DNA of 64,000 nt from Micromonospora sp. Llam0 (GCF_003751085.1 NZ_RJJY01000001.1:2294001-2358000), one strand, 5' to 3'; shown: positions 1 to 9,858, counted from the first letter of the stretch. A program made the numbers and translations. The notes: a model not told the origin generated them from the letters alone.

Positions 1-32
1 CCGAGGCATGGGTGCGCGACACCGCTGCCTGA
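1..32 (+). CDS. possible 3' end of an upstream gene
   Basis: The first bases can be read in one frame as the last residues EAWVRDTAA followed by a TGA at 30-32. The codon choice (third positions mostly G or C) fits a real gene ending here, but only about ten codons are visible and no function can be given. Confidence 0.3.
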   Translation, partial: EAWVRDTAA

Positions 33-150
33 CCGGTCGACCGCGCGGACAGGTCCGTAGGGCTCCCCGGGCCCGTGTCGCTTACCCAGCGCAGCCGTAG
101 TATCACTCCGAGTCGCTATGATCCTCGGCAAACGCAGGGCGGGAGGCCGA

Positions 151-1230
151 ATGCGACCGGTAGATCCGTACCAGCTCGTCGAGATGCTGGGATCGTGTCC
201 GGCGGGCAGCGTCTGGTCGGCTGTGGAACCCCACGGCGAGCAGATCACCGTGGCGATCCTCGACGCCGACGTGGCCGCCGACGACCGGTGGCGGAAGGCG
301 TTCTCCTCGGCCGCCGAGGCGCTGGCCGACCCGGCGGCGGGAGCGCCGACCTTCCGATACGCGAACTTCACCGCCCGGGTGCCCTGGGTAGCCTGCGGTG
401 CCGGGCCCGGCGAAGGGGCGGAGCGAATCTTCCTCGCCCTCGGCCAGGACTACCGACCGGCGTACCCTCCGGTGCCCCGGTTCGCCCCGTCCGAACCACC
501 GCGCGGACGCGTACCGCGCCCGCTGCTGGCCGGGGCGGCGGTGGTGGCGGTCCTGCTGGCCGGCGCTGCCGTCATCTGGTGGCCGGACCGGTCCGACGAG
601 TCACCACCGCTGTCGGGGGCGAGCGCGACGCCGAGCCGGGCGGTCGACACCCCGCCGGGCGGTATTCCGCAGGACGGCACGCCGCCGCTGGCCACCCCGA
701 ATCAGCCCGGGTTGGAGCCACCGGCGGAGAGCTCCTGGCGGACCGACTGGCCCCAGTTCACCCCGGCGGACACGGTCCGCACCTACACCGACCTGGCCGA
801 CGTTGGTCTGGTCCTCAAGGTGCCGTGGAGCTGGGACTGCTCCCCCGTCCCGGACGACCGGGACCCGCAGACCCGCCGCCTGCGGTGCAGCGGCACGTTC
901 GGCGAGCAGCAGCAGAAGGTCGGTGGCGAGGTCGTGGTCCGGCCCTGTCCACAGCGGTGCACCCCGGACCGGCAGGCGACGATGCGCCAGGCCGAGGAGG
1001 CGTGGAGCCAGCAATGGCTGCAGGCAGGCATCGCGACCGCGTACGCCGAGATCAGCACGCTGCAGGTCGACGGTGAGCGGCGGCACGGGCTGGTGATGGT
1101 CGCCTACTGGCGCGGCGGGCAGGACGGGTCGATCGACCGGCAGCTGGTGCTACGGATGACCGGGCCGGCCGACGGGGCCAGCCCGCTGCGCATGATCGCG
1201 AACTATCTTCGCAGTTCGCTGCTGCTGTAG
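151..1230 (+). CDS. single-pass membrane protein, unknown function
   Basis: This 359-residue protein has a cytoplasmic-looking N-terminal part of about 125 residues (starting MRPVDPYQLVEML), one membrane segment at about residues 129-148 (LLAGAAVVAVLLAGAAVIWW), a Pro/Ser/Thr-rich linker, and an extracytoplasmic C-terminal domain with several cysteines. The N-terminus resembles the substrate-facing part of actinobacterial kinase accessory proteins, but I cannot assign a family. I chose the ATG at 151; an upstream in-frame ATG at 118 would add eleven residues of Arg/Gly-rich sequence. It ends 19 bases before the convergent glycosyltransferase. Confidence 0.75.
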   Translation: MRPVDPYQLVEMLGSCPAGSVWSAVEPHGEQITVAILDADVAADDRWRKAFSSAAEALADPAAGAPTFRYANFTARVPWVACGAGPGEGAERIFLALGQDYRPAYPPVPRFAPSEPPRGRVPRPLLAGAAVVAVLLAGAAVIWWPDRSDESPPLSGASATPSRAVDTPPGGIPQDGTPPLATPNQPGLEPPAESSWRTDWPQFTPADTVRTYTDLADVGLVLKVPWSWDCSPVPDDRDPQTRRLRCSGTFGEQQQKVGGEVVVRPCPQRCTPDRQATMRQAEEAWSQQWLQAGIATAYAEISTLQVDGERRHGLVMVAYWRGGQDGSIDRQLVLRMTGPADGASPLRMIANYLRSSLLL

Positions 1231-1249
1231 TCGGCTGGCGGCGGTGCCG

Positions 1250-2341
1250 TCAACGACACTCGGCTTCGATCCAGTCGGCGAGTTTCGCGGCGAACTCGGC
1301 CGCGGCGAACGACTTGGCGTGTGCCTGGATGCCGGCGGCGTCGAGCTGGTCGAGCCGACGCAGCAGGGGGACGTAGTCGTCGGCCCGGGTCGAGTCGACG
1401 AGGTGTCCGGTCTCGCCGTCGACGACGGTCTCCAGCAGTCCACCACGACGCAGCCCGAGGACCGGCGTGCCACAGGCCTGGGCCTCGACCGGGATGATGC
1501 CGAAGTCCTCGTGCACCGGGAAGAGCAGTGCTCGGGCCCCCCGGTAGAGCTGCCGCAGCCGGGCCCGGTCCGGACGTACCTCGAAGGTCACCTCGGCGCC
1601 GACCCGGTCGGCGTGCCGGCGCAGATTGGCCTCCTGGGGCCCGGAGCCGGCGATGACCACCGGCATCCGGGCGGCCGCGGCGATCGAGATGATCAGATCG
1701 AAGTTCTTGTACGGGATCCAGCGCCCCACCCCGAGCAGGTAGTCGCGTTGCGCGACGGGGTCGTCCGGCTGGGCCGTGGCGAAGTAGTCGACGTCGACCG
1801 GCGGATGGATGACCACCGCGTCGCGGTGCCAGAACCGCCGGATCCTGTCCCGCACCTCGCGGGAGTTCGCGGCGTAGCTGGCCACGTGCCGGCTGAGCCG
1901 CACGTCCACCGCCTGCAGTGCGCGCCGGGGCAGGGCGAGCAGCCGACCGGAGCCACGGCCGTCGTAGTCAGGGCTCCACACGTAGCGGGCCGGCGAGTGA
2001 ACGTAGCTCAGATGCCGGGTCCGCCCCGGCGCACCGAGCCGTACGGTGTGCGCGAAGGCGTGGCTGGACGACAGGACCACGTCGAAGTGCTCCCGGCTGA
2101 GGGTCCGCCACACCAGCGGCATCAGCGGCAGGGCGAGGCTCTTGCTGCGGCGCAGCGGTGTCCGGGCCAGCCACGACTCCCGCAACCCCGGGTCGGTCAC
2201 CCCGGGGTCGGACCACAACACGAACCGTTGGGCGTGCGGGACGAGCTCGGCGATCCGCCGGAACACCTGCTCCGACCCGCCGGTGTCGCCGAACCACTCG
2301 TGGACGAGCGCGACCGAACGGCCGGCAAGTGGTGTCGTCAT
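1250..2341 (-). CDS. GT4-family glycosyltransferase of an exopolysaccharide operon
   Basis: This is a 363-residue retaining glycosyltransferase of the GT-B fold that would add a sugar from a nucleotide-sugar to a lipid-linked polysaccharide precursor at the inner face of the membrane. The N-terminal acceptor domain begins VALVHEWFGDTGGSEQVF. The C-terminal donor domain carries VGRWIPYKNFDLII and the EX7E motif in HEDFGIIPVEAQACGTPVLG. The reading frame stays open far upstream, but the ATG at 2341 gives the family's usual length and N-terminus. It is the last gene of the LCP - phosphotransferase - GT unit, 47 bases after its neighbour. The sugar specificity cannot be read from sequence. Confidence 0.9.
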   Translation of the reverse strand: MTTPLAGRSVALVHEWFGDTGGSEQVFRRIAELVPHAQRFVLWSDPGVTDPGLRESWLARTPLRRSKSLALPLMPLVWRTLSREHFDVVLSSSHAFAHTVRLGAPGRTRHLSYVHSPARYVWSPDYDGRGSGRLLALPRRALQAVDVRLSRHVASYAANSREVRDRIRRFWHRDAVVIHPPVDVDYFATAQPDDPVAQRDYLLGVGRWIPYKNFDLIISIAAAARMPVVIAGSGPQEANLRRHADRVGAEVTFEVRPDRARLRQLYRGARALLFPVHEDFGIIPVEAQACGTPVLGLRRGGLLETVVDGETGHLVDSTRADDYVPLLRRLDQLDAAGIQAHAKSFAAAEFAAKLADWIEAECR

Positions 2342-2388
2342 GTCCGTTTGGCTCCCCGTCGTCGGCGTCGGTGTGCCGGTCGGCTGGA

Positions 2389-3891
2389 TCAGCGCCCGCG
2401 GCCACGGAGCACCTCGGCGACGGTACGCAGCACCACCTTGATGTCCAGCCACAGCGACCAGTGCTCGATGTAGTAGTTGTCGAACCGGGCCCGGTCGGAG
2501 ATCGGCGTGTCCCCCCGCAGACCACTGACCTGGGCCAACCCGGTGAGTCCCACCGGGACCCGGTGGCGCATCGCGTAGCCGGGCAACTCGGCGGAGAACT
2601 TCGCCACGAAGTACGGACGTTCCGGCCGGGGACCGACCACGGTCATGTCGCCGCGCAGGATGTTCCACAGCTGTGGCAGCTCGTCGAGCGACGTACGTCG
2701 CATGAACCGACCGATCAGGCTGACCCGGCGGTCGTCGGCGATCGACCAGGTGGTCCGGGCCTCCTGGTCGGTCTCGGGACGCATCGACCGGAATTTGATC
2801 ACCTTGAACGTCCGGCCGTACTGGCCGATGCGCTCCTGCCGGAAGAAGATCCCCCGGCCGCCGTCGATGAAGGTGGCCAGCGCACACAGGGCGAGCACCG
2901 GGCTGAGCAGGATCAGCGCCACCGAGGCGAGCGCCACGTCGGAGGCCCGTTTCACCATCCAGCGCGGACCGGACAGGGCGATGTGCCGTACGTGGACCAG
3001 CGGGATCGCGCCGATGTGGTCGGGTTGCCGCCCGTACGATCCCGACCCCCACATTCTGGCCACCGCCCAGAGGTCCTGGCTGGCGCACTCGGGTCGGCGC
3101 AACAGATCCATCAGCCCGGCTTCGGGGCAGTCCGGGTCGGCGATGATGAGCACGTCGCACTCGACCATGTCGATCAACCGGCCAAGGTCGTCGAAGGTCC
3201 CGGCCAGCGGCAACGACGTGCCCTCGGTCTGCCGGGCGGCCGAGTCCACGCAGCCGGCGAACCGCAGGCCGTAGCTGGGGTAGCGGCGCATCAGCCGGGC
3301 CAGCTCGGCCGCGATCGGACCGCTGCCCAGGATCAGGGCGTTGTGTTCGACCCAGCGGCGGCGGCGGGCGAAGACCACCACCGCCCGGGTGATCGAGCGT
3401 CCGATGATCAGCAGTACGGCCGAGACGGCGATCCCCCGCATCAGGTCGGCCACGTACTCCACCGAGTCGTGCCGCAATCCGGCGATGATCGCGACGGTGC
3501 CGGACGCGGTGAGCAGGCGTCCGCACAGGGTCGGTAGTTCGTCGAGGAAGCTGACATGGCGTCTGGCCCGGTAGAGCCCGCCGAACGCGAAGACGGCGAT
3601 GGTCAACGCCGCCATGAACAGGGTGCCCCGCCAGTAACGGTCGGAGATCAGCAGCGGAGCGAGCAACGCGGCGAGGTCCACCGGGGCGGCGATCATCCAG
3701 GCCCGTAGCGGCCGAGTGCGGCTCGACGCCCGCGAACCGGCGTACGGCAGCACCGCCGTGGCGCCGGCCGACGGGTCCGGCCCCGCGTCCGGCCGTGGCC
3801 GGGGCACCAGCGGCAGCAGCGGGGCTTCCACGACGTGGCCATGCCTTCCCGGTTCGGTGGAGCGGGGCTGGTGGTCGGTGCTGGAGGTCAC
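2389..3891 (-). CDS. polyprenyl glycosylphosphotransferase (exopolysaccharide initiation)
   Basis: This 500-residue membrane enzyme of the WcaJ/WbaP type transfers a sugar-1-phosphate to undecaprenyl phosphate, the first step of exopolysaccharide synthesis. Four hydrophobic segments lie between residues about 65 and 175, then a Rossmann-like domain (NALILGSGPIAAELARLM). The C-terminal transferase domain starts with a membrane helix (VKRASDVALASVALILLSP) and has the conserved KVIKFRSM, DELPQLWNILRGDMTVVGPR and GLTGLAQVSG blocks. The start is a GTG at 3891 that overlaps the stop of the LCP gene by four bases (GTGA), so translation is probably coupled. Confidence 0.95.
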   Translation of the reverse strand: MTSSTDHQPRSTEPGRHGHVVEAPLLPLVPRPRPDAGPDPSAGATAVLPYAGSRASSRTRPLRAWMIAAPVDLAALLAPLLISDRYWRGTLFMAALTIAVFAFGGLYRARRHVSFLDELPTLCGRLLTASGTVAIIAGLRHDSVEYVADLMRGIAVSAVLLIIGRSITRAVVVFARRRRWVEHNALILGSGPIAAELARLMRRYPSYGLRFAGCVDSAARQTEGTSLPLAGTFDDLGRLIDMVECDVLIIADPDCPEAGLMDLLRRPECASQDLWAVARMWGSGSYGRQPDHIGAIPLVHVRHIALSGPRWMVKRASDVALASVALILLSPVLALCALATFIDGGRGIFFRQERIGQYGRTFKVIKFRSMRPETDQEARTTWSIADDRRVSLIGRFMRRTSLDELPQLWNILRGDMTVVGPRPERPYFVAKFSAELPGYAMRHRVPVGLTGLAQVSGLRGDTPISDRARFDNYYIEHWSLWLDIKVVLRTVAEVLRGRGR

Positions 3892-4994
3892 TGCGCAGCG
3901 GCGAGGATCTCGTCGACCGCGTCGCGACGGACCGCGTCGTAGAAGGAATCGGCCGCATCGGTGTCGGCGAACACCACGCTCTCGTCACCGACCCGCCCGG
4001 TGCCCTCGGTCGGGCTGGTGACGAAGGTGAGGTCGTCGCCGCGCAGGTGCCGCAGATCCATGCCGAAGTCGATCAGGGACAACGTCTCGTCGACCGCCAC
4101 CGCGTCGGCGGTGGCCCGGATGAACGAGTTCAGCGTGGCGGGGCTGGACAGCACCCCACCGGATGCCGCCTTCTCCAGGATGGCCTTGATGACCTGCTGC
4201 TGGTGGCGGATCCGGGCGAAGTCGCCATCGGCGAAGGCGTACCGCTCCCGGGCGTAGTCGAGGGCCGCCGCGCCGTCCATCGTCTGTGGGCCGGCGGCGA
4301 ACGACCGTCGGTTGTCCGGGTTGAGGGAGTGGTTGGAGGTGAATGCCTCCTCGACGTCGATCTCGACCCCGCCGAGCGCGTCGACGATCTCCCGGAATCC
4401 GGCGAAGTCCACCAGGGCGACGTTGTCCACCCGCACTCCGGTGAACTCCTCGACGGTCTGCACCATCAGCGGGATACCACCCCAGGCGTACGCGGCGTTG
4501 ATCTTCGCTTCCCGTCCGCCGTGTGTTCCTTCCTGGTTTTCCGGCACGAAGACCCAGGTGTCCCGGGGAATGGAGATCAGCTGGGCACTCTGCCGGTCGG
4601 CCGCGATGTGCGCCAGGATGATCGTGTCACTGCGGGAGCCCGACGTGCTCTGCGGGTCCCGGGTGTCGCTGCCGAGGATGAGGATGTTCGTGGCGGTGGT
4701 CACCTTCTCCGGCCGGAACTCCTCCGGCACGTCCACGAATGCCTCCACCCGCTCGATCCCGGACTCGATCGACCGCAGGTAGAACCCACCGGCGAGCAGC
4801 CCACCGCCGCCGAGCAGCGCCAGCACCACGAGCACCGTCAGAACGATCCGCAGCCCGCGGCGACGGCGGCGCGGCGGAGCGGCGGCGGAGTCCACTACCG
4901 ACCCGGGATCCTGCGCCCCCGGCCGCACCCCGTCGGCCACCCCGCCCAACTCATGGGTGGCCGTCGGGTCCGCGAGCTGTTCTCGACGTGACAT
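3888..4994 (-). CDS. LytR-CpsA-Psr (LCP) family protein
   Basis: LCP enzymes attach lipid-linked glycopolymers to peptidoglycan outside the cell. This 368-residue protein has a Pro/Arg-rich cytoplasmic tail of about 48 residues, one membrane anchor (IVLTVLVVLALLGGGGLLAGG, about residues 50-71) and an extracytoplasmic LCP domain. Conserved residues visible are in NILILGSDTR, SRSDTIILAHI, ISIPRDTWV and AALDYARERY. It is first in a three-gene unit with the phosphotransferase and the GT4 enzyme, so it probably ligates the polymer these make. The 275 bases upstream separate it from the divergent gene at 5270 and must hold both promoters. Confidence 0.94.
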   Translation of the reverse strand: MSRREQLADPTATHELGGVADGVRPGAQDPGSVVDSAAAPPRRRRRGLRIVLTVLVVLALLGGGGLLAGGFYLRSIESGIERVEAFVDVPEEFRPEKVTTATNILILGSDTRDPQSTSGSRSDTIILAHIAADRQSAQLISIPRDTWVFVPENQEGTHGGREAKINAAYAWGGIPLMVQTVEEFTGVRVDNVALVDFAGFREIVDALGGVEIDVEEAFTSNHSLNPDNRRSFAAGPQTMDGAAALDYARERYAFADGDFARIRHQQQVIKAILEKAASGGVLSSPATLNSFIRATADAVAVDETLSLIDFGMDLRHLRGDDLTFVTSPTEGTGRVGDESVVFADTDAADSFYDAVRRDAVDEILAAAQ

Positions 4995-5269
4995 GTCAGT
5001 GATAGTACTGACGAAGATTTCCGGATGATGTCCGCCCGGGACAGTCGAAGATCCACTTTAATCATCCACGCCGGTCTTATCCGCATTCATCTTCCGGCCG
5101 GCACCGCTCGTGACAGTGACCAACCGTCCGGCCATGCCGGCGGACCTGACGGATTCCCGTCAAACCGCCGGGCATTCTGCCCTAATCGTCCGGTCCGCAA
5201 GTTAGCGGGTGGCATGCCTGACCGACACTGGATGGACTGCCCGCTCGACTGCAGGATCGGAGTGCCGAG

Positions 5270-7966
5270 GTGACCATGGAGGCCGGTGCGGACCGGGGCC
5301 GTGACCGGCTCGTCTCCCGAGGCGTCGCCGAGTTGCTGGCCCTCGTCGGCCGGCTGCTGCGCCGGCCCCGGCGCGGCGAGCACGACCTGCCGGTCGTCGT
5401 GGCCGTCGGCGCCACCGGGTCCGAAGTGCACGCCGGGCTACTGCGCCGGCTGCGCCGGCCGGCCCGCCGCCGAGTGCCGCACGTAGACATCGACGCCGCC
5501 GAGTTCCCCGAGGGAGCCGGGATCCGCCCGCTGCTCGACGCGATGCACCACCAACTCGCCCTCGACGCGTTCGGCGGCGAGCCGTTCATCTTCCGCCACT
5601 ATCCGCTGGCCCGTTGGCTGATGGACCAGCGGTTGGCCGACGTCGAGGTCGCCGAACGCCGGGCCCGGCTCACCCAGATGCTGCGCGACTGGCGCCGCCG
5701 GCCGGCCACCGAGAACCTGAGCGGCGCCTCGGACGCCGAGACCATGTTCGCCACCGCGTACCGGCTGCTGCTCTGGCTGGTCCTGCGGGCGGTCCCGGAT
5801 GTGGTCTTCCGGGCCGCGTTGTCCGGGCGGCTACCGGTGATCGGCGGCCGGTACCGCTGGTTCATGCGCCAGCAGTACCTCGCGCCACGACAGAGCGGTA
5901 CCTTCATCGGCTTCGCCGAACGACTCACCACCGACCTGCGAACCGGTGAACAGCCCGAGCAGGTGCGCAAGCTGCTGGTGCACGCCTTCCTGGAGGACCT
6001 GCGCGCGGGACATCTGCGCCGCGTCTGGTCACCGAACGGCTGGCAGCGCACCGCCTACCCGGTGCTGCTGCTGCGCGATGTCGCACCGGACAACGCCGGG
6101 CACGCCCTGCTGCGGCTGGTCAACGATGTCCGCAACGAGACCGGCCGGTGGGACCCGCTGCTGATCGTGGCCACCGCGGCCGAGGGCTACACCCCGGTAC
6201 CGGGTGCCGCGGCCCCGGTCCGGCTGACCGAGGTGGACATCGGCCTCGACGAGTGGCGCGACGCCCTGCCGGAGCAGCGTCGGCTACGCCGCGCCGACGC
6301 GTGGATCCTGCCGCTGGCGGCGACGACCGACCCCGACGACCGGTACGGGCAGCCGACCGCCGCCGACCTCGCACCACCGGCGCCACCGTGGTGGGCCCGG
6401 CGCACCGTCGCCGCCGCCGTGGTCCTGGCCCTGCTCGCCGGTGGGCTGTTCTGGGCCGGCGGGCGGTGGGGTCCGGGTTGCCTGCCGCACCCGGGGCAGG
6501 GCGAGATCTCGCTGCGGCTGATCGACGGCGAGTGCGTCGGCTACAGCGACAACCTGGGATACGTGTTCAACCACGACCCGGGCCAGGAAGCACTGCGCGG
6601 GGTGCAGGAACGGATCTTCCGGCAGAACGAGGAGGTCATGCAGGTCTGGCGGAGCAGCCAGCGCCGTCGCCCGCTGATGACCCTGGTCTATCTGGGCATC
6701 ATGACCGGCCAGCGGACCGGTCCCCGGGAGGTCTCCTACGTCTCCGAACGCGAAGAGCTCGAAGGAATGGCGGTCGCCCAGTACGCCCGGATGAAGGCGT
6801 CGGCGAGCACCGACGGCCAGGCGCTGCTGCGCATCGTGGTGGCCAACGGCGGCAAGCAGATGCGACACGCGGAGCGGACGGTGGAGCTGCTGGCCGGGCT
6901 GGCCCGCCGGGACCCGACGGTGGTCGGCGTGGTCGGCCTGGTGGAGAGCCGCACCACCACGGCACGGGCGCTGCGGCGACTCAACGAGGTGGGACTGCCG
7001 GCGGTCGCGCCGACGCTGTCCGCCGACGGGCTGCACCGCAACTCGCGGCTGTACCTGCAGATGGTCGCGCCCAACACCGACCAGGCCGAGCTGGTCTCGG
7101 CGTACGCCACCCGGGTGCTCGGCCTGTCCGAGGCGCACATCTACTACACCACCGGCGACAACAGCCCGCTCGCCGACGACCTGTACGTCAACACGCTGGT
7201 CACCGGCCTGACCGACCGGCTCGGCGAGCGGGCCACCGCCCGGGCGTTCCGGGTGGGCGACTCGCTCGGTCACGAGTGCGGCTACCCCGGCCTGCTCTTC
7301 TTCGCCGGCCGGTACTCGGAGTTCGACGAGTTCCTGGAAGCGCTGCGGGGCTGTCGGAACAATCCTCCGCTGCATCTGGTGGCCGACGACTCGGTCAACC
7401 GGTACCTGGCCAACCACCAGCTGCGGGCGAACGCGCCGGGCAACCTGCCGGTGACGTACGTGTCGAAGGCCGCGTTGGCGATGTGCACCCGGCTGGCGGC
7501 CGACGCGGTCGCCGACGAGTCACGCCGCCGGTTCCTCGACCTGATTCGGCGCGACGACCTGCTCGGCGAGCGGCGGTGCGTGGACGGCTCGGTTCCGCCG
7601 GTCGGCGAACGCGTGGCGCTGGCCTACGACGCGACGATGATGTTGATCGCGGCGGTGGAGCAGCTCGCGGCCCGGCTGAACGTCGGCTCCCAGCCGTGGG
7701 ACGCGCGGGCGGTCAGCCCGGTCGCGGTCTTCACCGAGGTGCTGCGGCAGAACGCCGCAGCGGCGTACCCGGGGGTGACCGGGCCTACCCGGTTCTCGGC
7801 GGACACCGGCGAGCCGGTGCAGAAGCGACTGTCGCTGATGTACGTGGCCAGCGTGCCGCAGGTCGACCAGGAACCGCAGGAGGTCTTCTACTGCGGTCGG
7901 GCGCAGCCGGACGACCCGCCCGGCTGCCATCCGGCCCCGGCGGCCCCGACCGGCGACACCGGCTGA
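5270..7966 (+). CDS. large membrane protein with type I periplasmic-binding-protein-like domain
   Basis: This 898-residue protein has two parts around one membrane segment (VAAAVVLALLAGGLFWAGG, about residues 380-398). The N-terminal 375 residues are cytoplasmic and begin with a region like a degenerate P-loop (VVVAVGATGSEVHAGLL). The outer part, from about residue 465, reads like a type I periplasmic-binding-protein fold of the branched-chain amino-acid receptor type (MTLVYLGIMTG, VVGVVGLVESRTTTARALRRLNEVGLPAVAPTLS, split below family length by nothing obvious). A sensor tethered to a cytoplasmic module is the simplest reading; the ligand is unknown. GTG at 5270 is used; ATG at 5276 is an alternative. 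A sigma factor gene follows after 56 bases. Confidence 0.8.
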   Translation: MTMEAGADRGRDRLVSRGVAELLALVGRLLRRPRRGEHDLPVVVAVGATGSEVHAGLLRRLRRPARRRVPHVDIDAAEFPEGAGIRPLLDAMHHQLALDAFGGEPFIFRHYPLARWLMDQRLADVEVAERRARLTQMLRDWRRRPATENLSGASDAETMFATAYRLLLWLVLRAVPDVVFRAALSGRLPVIGGRYRWFMRQQYLAPRQSGTFIGFAERLTTDLRTGEQPEQVRKLLVHAFLEDLRAGHLRRVWSPNGWQRTAYPVLLLRDVAPDNAGHALLRLVNDVRNETGRWDPLLIVATAAEGYTPVPGAAAPVRLTEVDIGLDEWRDALPEQRRLRRADAWILPLAATTDPDDRYGQPTAADLAPPAPPWWARRTVAAAVVLALLAGGLFWAGGRWGPGCLPHPGQGEISLRLIDGECVGYSDNLGYVFNHDPGQEALRGVQERIFRQNEEVMQVWRSSQRRRPLMTLVYLGIMTGQRTGPREVSYVSEREELEGMAVAQYARMKASASTDGQALLRIVVANGGKQMRHAERTVELLAGLARRDPTVVGVVGLVESRTTTARALRRLNEVGLPAVAPTLSADGLHRNSRLYLQMVAPNTDQAELVSAYATRVLGLSEAHIYYTTGDNSPLADDLYVNTLVTGLTDRLGERATARAFRVGDSLGHECGYPGLLFFAGRYSEFDEFLEALRGCRNNPPLHLVADDSVNRYLANHQLRANAPGNLPVTYVSKAALAMCTRLAADAVADESRRRFLDLIRRDDLLGERRCVDGSVPPVGERVALAYDATMMLIAAVEQLAARLNVGSQPWDARAVSPVAVFTEVLRQNAAAAYPGVTGPTRFSADTGEPVQKRLSLMYVASVPQVDQEPQEVFYCGRAQPDDPPGCHPAPAAPTGDTG

Positions 7967-8022
7967 GCCACCCATCGGCCGACGGATGGAACCTTCCGGA
8001 CCGCCGGGGAGTCGGGCACTGC

Positions 8023-8580
8023 ATGGGAGAATCCCCGCCGGACGCCGACGGCGGCGGTCTGGCGCACCCTGACGACGTCGTCGGCCAGGTGTACGCCGGC
8101 AGCTACCGGCGGCTCGTCGTGCAGCTGTACGCCGTCACCGGCGACCTGAGCGAAGCACAGGAGACGGTGCAGGAGGCGTTCGTCCGCGCCCTGCTCGCTC
8201 CGCACCGCTTCGCCGAGCTGGACAACCCGGAGGCGTGGCTACGCCGGGTGGCGGTCAACGTCGCCCGCAGCCGGCACCGACGCCGGGCCGTTCTCGCCCG
8301 GCTGCTGCCCCGGCTGGCCGCCCCGGTCGACACCGAACGACTGATCGCCGACAGCTCGGCCGAGCACGTCGCGCTGATGCGGGCGCTGCGTCAACTGCCG
8401 GCCGGGCAACGACACGCTATCGCCCTGCACTACCTGGCCGACCTGCCGGTCGCCGAGGTCGCCGACGCGCTCGGCGTCACCGAGGGAACCGTCAAGTCCC
8501 GACTCTCCCGAGGCCGGACGGCCCTCGCCGGCCTGCTCGTCGACACGTCGACCAGTCACACCCGGAGCAGCCATGCCTGA
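8023..8580 (+). CDS. SigE-type ECF RNA polymerase sigma factor
   Basis: This 185-residue protein has only sigma regions 2 and 4. Region 2 is around YRRLVVQLYAVTGDLSEAQE, where the DAEDAVQE-like core is degenerate, and the region 4 helix-turn-helix is VAEVADALGVTEGTVKSRLS. Such proteins direct RNA polymerase to a small regulon. The ATG at 8023 is the first good start after the upstream stop. Its end overlaps the next gene by eight bases, the classical arrangement with a membrane partner that controls the sigma factor. Confidence 0.92.
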   Translation: MGESPPDADGGGLAHPDDVVGQVYAGSYRRLVVQLYAVTGDLSEAQETVQEAFVRALLAPHRFAELDNPEAWLRRVAVNVARSRHRRRAVLARLLPRLAAPVDTERLIADSSAEHVALMRALRQLPAGQRHAIALHYLADLPVAEVADALGVTEGTVKSRLSRGRTALAGLLVDTSTSHTRSSHA

Positions 8581-9745
8581 CCTGCGGCTGACCACCTTCG
8601 ACCGGGAGCGGATCAACGAAGCGGTGATCCAGCCGGCGCTGGACCGGCTCCGGGCGCGGGCCCGACGCCGACGGCGGACCATGATCGTCGCCGCCGCGCT
8701 CGGCCTGCTGCTGGTGGCGCTGGTCGCGCCGGGCCTGGCCGCCACGGTTGGCCGCCACCGGTCCGACGGCCCCGTGCCGCCCGGCCCGCTGCGGGTCACC
8801 GTGTGGGACGACCAGACCGTGGTGGGCTTCGACGGCCCCGACGAGGACTGCCGGTTCCGGTTCACCCGCAGCGACGACGCCGGATCGACGTGGCTGCCGC
8901 TGAACGGACCGGACACCACGGCGGACTGTCTGCACGACGCCGACGGCCACCCGGTGTCGCGGGCGGTGGCGTTCAGTCTCACCCCGGACGTCTTCCTGGT
9001 CGGCGTCGGCGTCACCGACCACGTGTCCACCGACGCCGGCCGGACCTGGCGGGACGCCACCGCGACGACCCGCACCGTCACCGCGTTCCCGCCCGAGGCG
9101 CAGCCGGTGGACTGCCTGACCCACTGCGCCGACCTGCGCCCGCCGGTCGCGGTCGACCCGGTCGCCGGCACGGTGTACCGGCTGGCCGACCCGCCGACGG
9201 TCGGCGGGCGGGTGTACGTGGCTCCGGACGGGGCGATCTGGACCGCCGGACCGGCCGGAGCCGGGCCGGGCACCGTGGTCGCGGTCAGCACCGACCGGGG
9301 CGCCAGCTGGCGGGCCGCCGCCGGGCCGTCCGGCGCGCTGGTCGCCGGACTCGCGGCCCGCGACGCCCGGCAGGCGTTCGTCCTGTTCGAACCGTCCGAC
9401 GCGGGCGGCACCGGCTCGTCGGCCGCCCGGCCGGTGCTGTGGCGTACCACCGACGGTGCACGCAGCTGGCAGGACCTGGCCATCCCGCTGCCCCGGCTGG
9501 GCCAGAGCGCGCTGACCGTCGGCGGCGACGGCCGGCTGCTGGTGGGCGGCCTCGGCCGGCACACGGTGCCGACGTGGACCAGCGACGACGACGGCACGAC
9601 CTTCACCGCCGGCACCGCCGGCCCGTACGGCGAGCTCGGCGCCCTGCCGGGGCGGCTGTGGGTCTCCGCCGGACAGCCCGGCACGCCCGGCTCGGTCACC
9701 GTCGACGGAACCAGCTGGCAATCCGTGCCACTGCCGACAGAATGA
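8573..9745 (+). CDS. membrane-anchored sialidase-like (BNR) protein, probable sigma partner
   Basis: This 390-residue protein begins with a basic cytoplasmic segment of about 35 residues, a membrane helix (MIVAAALGLLLVALVAPGLAA, about residues 37-57), then a beta-propeller-like outer domain with repeats of the sialidase/photosystem-stability type (RSDDAGSTWLPL, STDAGRTWRDA, STDRGASWRAA, TTDGARSWQDL, SDDDGTTFTAG). It has no recognisable zinc anti-sigma domain. The eight-base overlap with the ECF sigma gene suggests a sensor or anti-sigma role, which is inference from position. Confidence 0.8.
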   Translation: MPDLRLTTFDRERINEAVIQPALDRLRARARRRRRTMIVAAALGLLLVALVAPGLAATVGRHRSDGPVPPGPLRVTVWDDQTVVGFDGPDEDCRFRFTRSDDAGSTWLPLNGPDTTADCLHDADGHPVSRAVAFSLTPDVFLVGVGVTDHVSTDAGRTWRDATATTRTVTAFPPEAQPVDCLTHCADLRPPVAVDPVAGTVYRLADPPTVGGRVYVAPDGAIWTAGPAGAGPGTVVAVSTDRGASWRAAAGPSGALVAGLAARDARQAFVLFEPSDAGGTGSSAARPVLWRTTDGARSWQDLAIPLPRLGQSALTVGGDGRLLVGGLGRHTVPTWTSDDDGTTFTAGTAGPYGELGALPGRLWVSAGQPGTPGSVTVDGTSWQSVPLPTE

Positions 9746-9858
9746 TCCGCCGACCTGGTCTGAGCTGCGCGGATTCATGATCACGTGACAGCTGCGTCAC
9801 GGTGCCGACATCAACCGGCCGGAGATTGTGGCCACCGCTTCACCGCCCAGAGGTTCGC

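Noticed and set aside
1250..3988. A single 912-residue minus-strand protein
   Set aside because: Only the part after 2341 is a glycosyltransferase; the rest is out of frame with the phosphotransferase gene.
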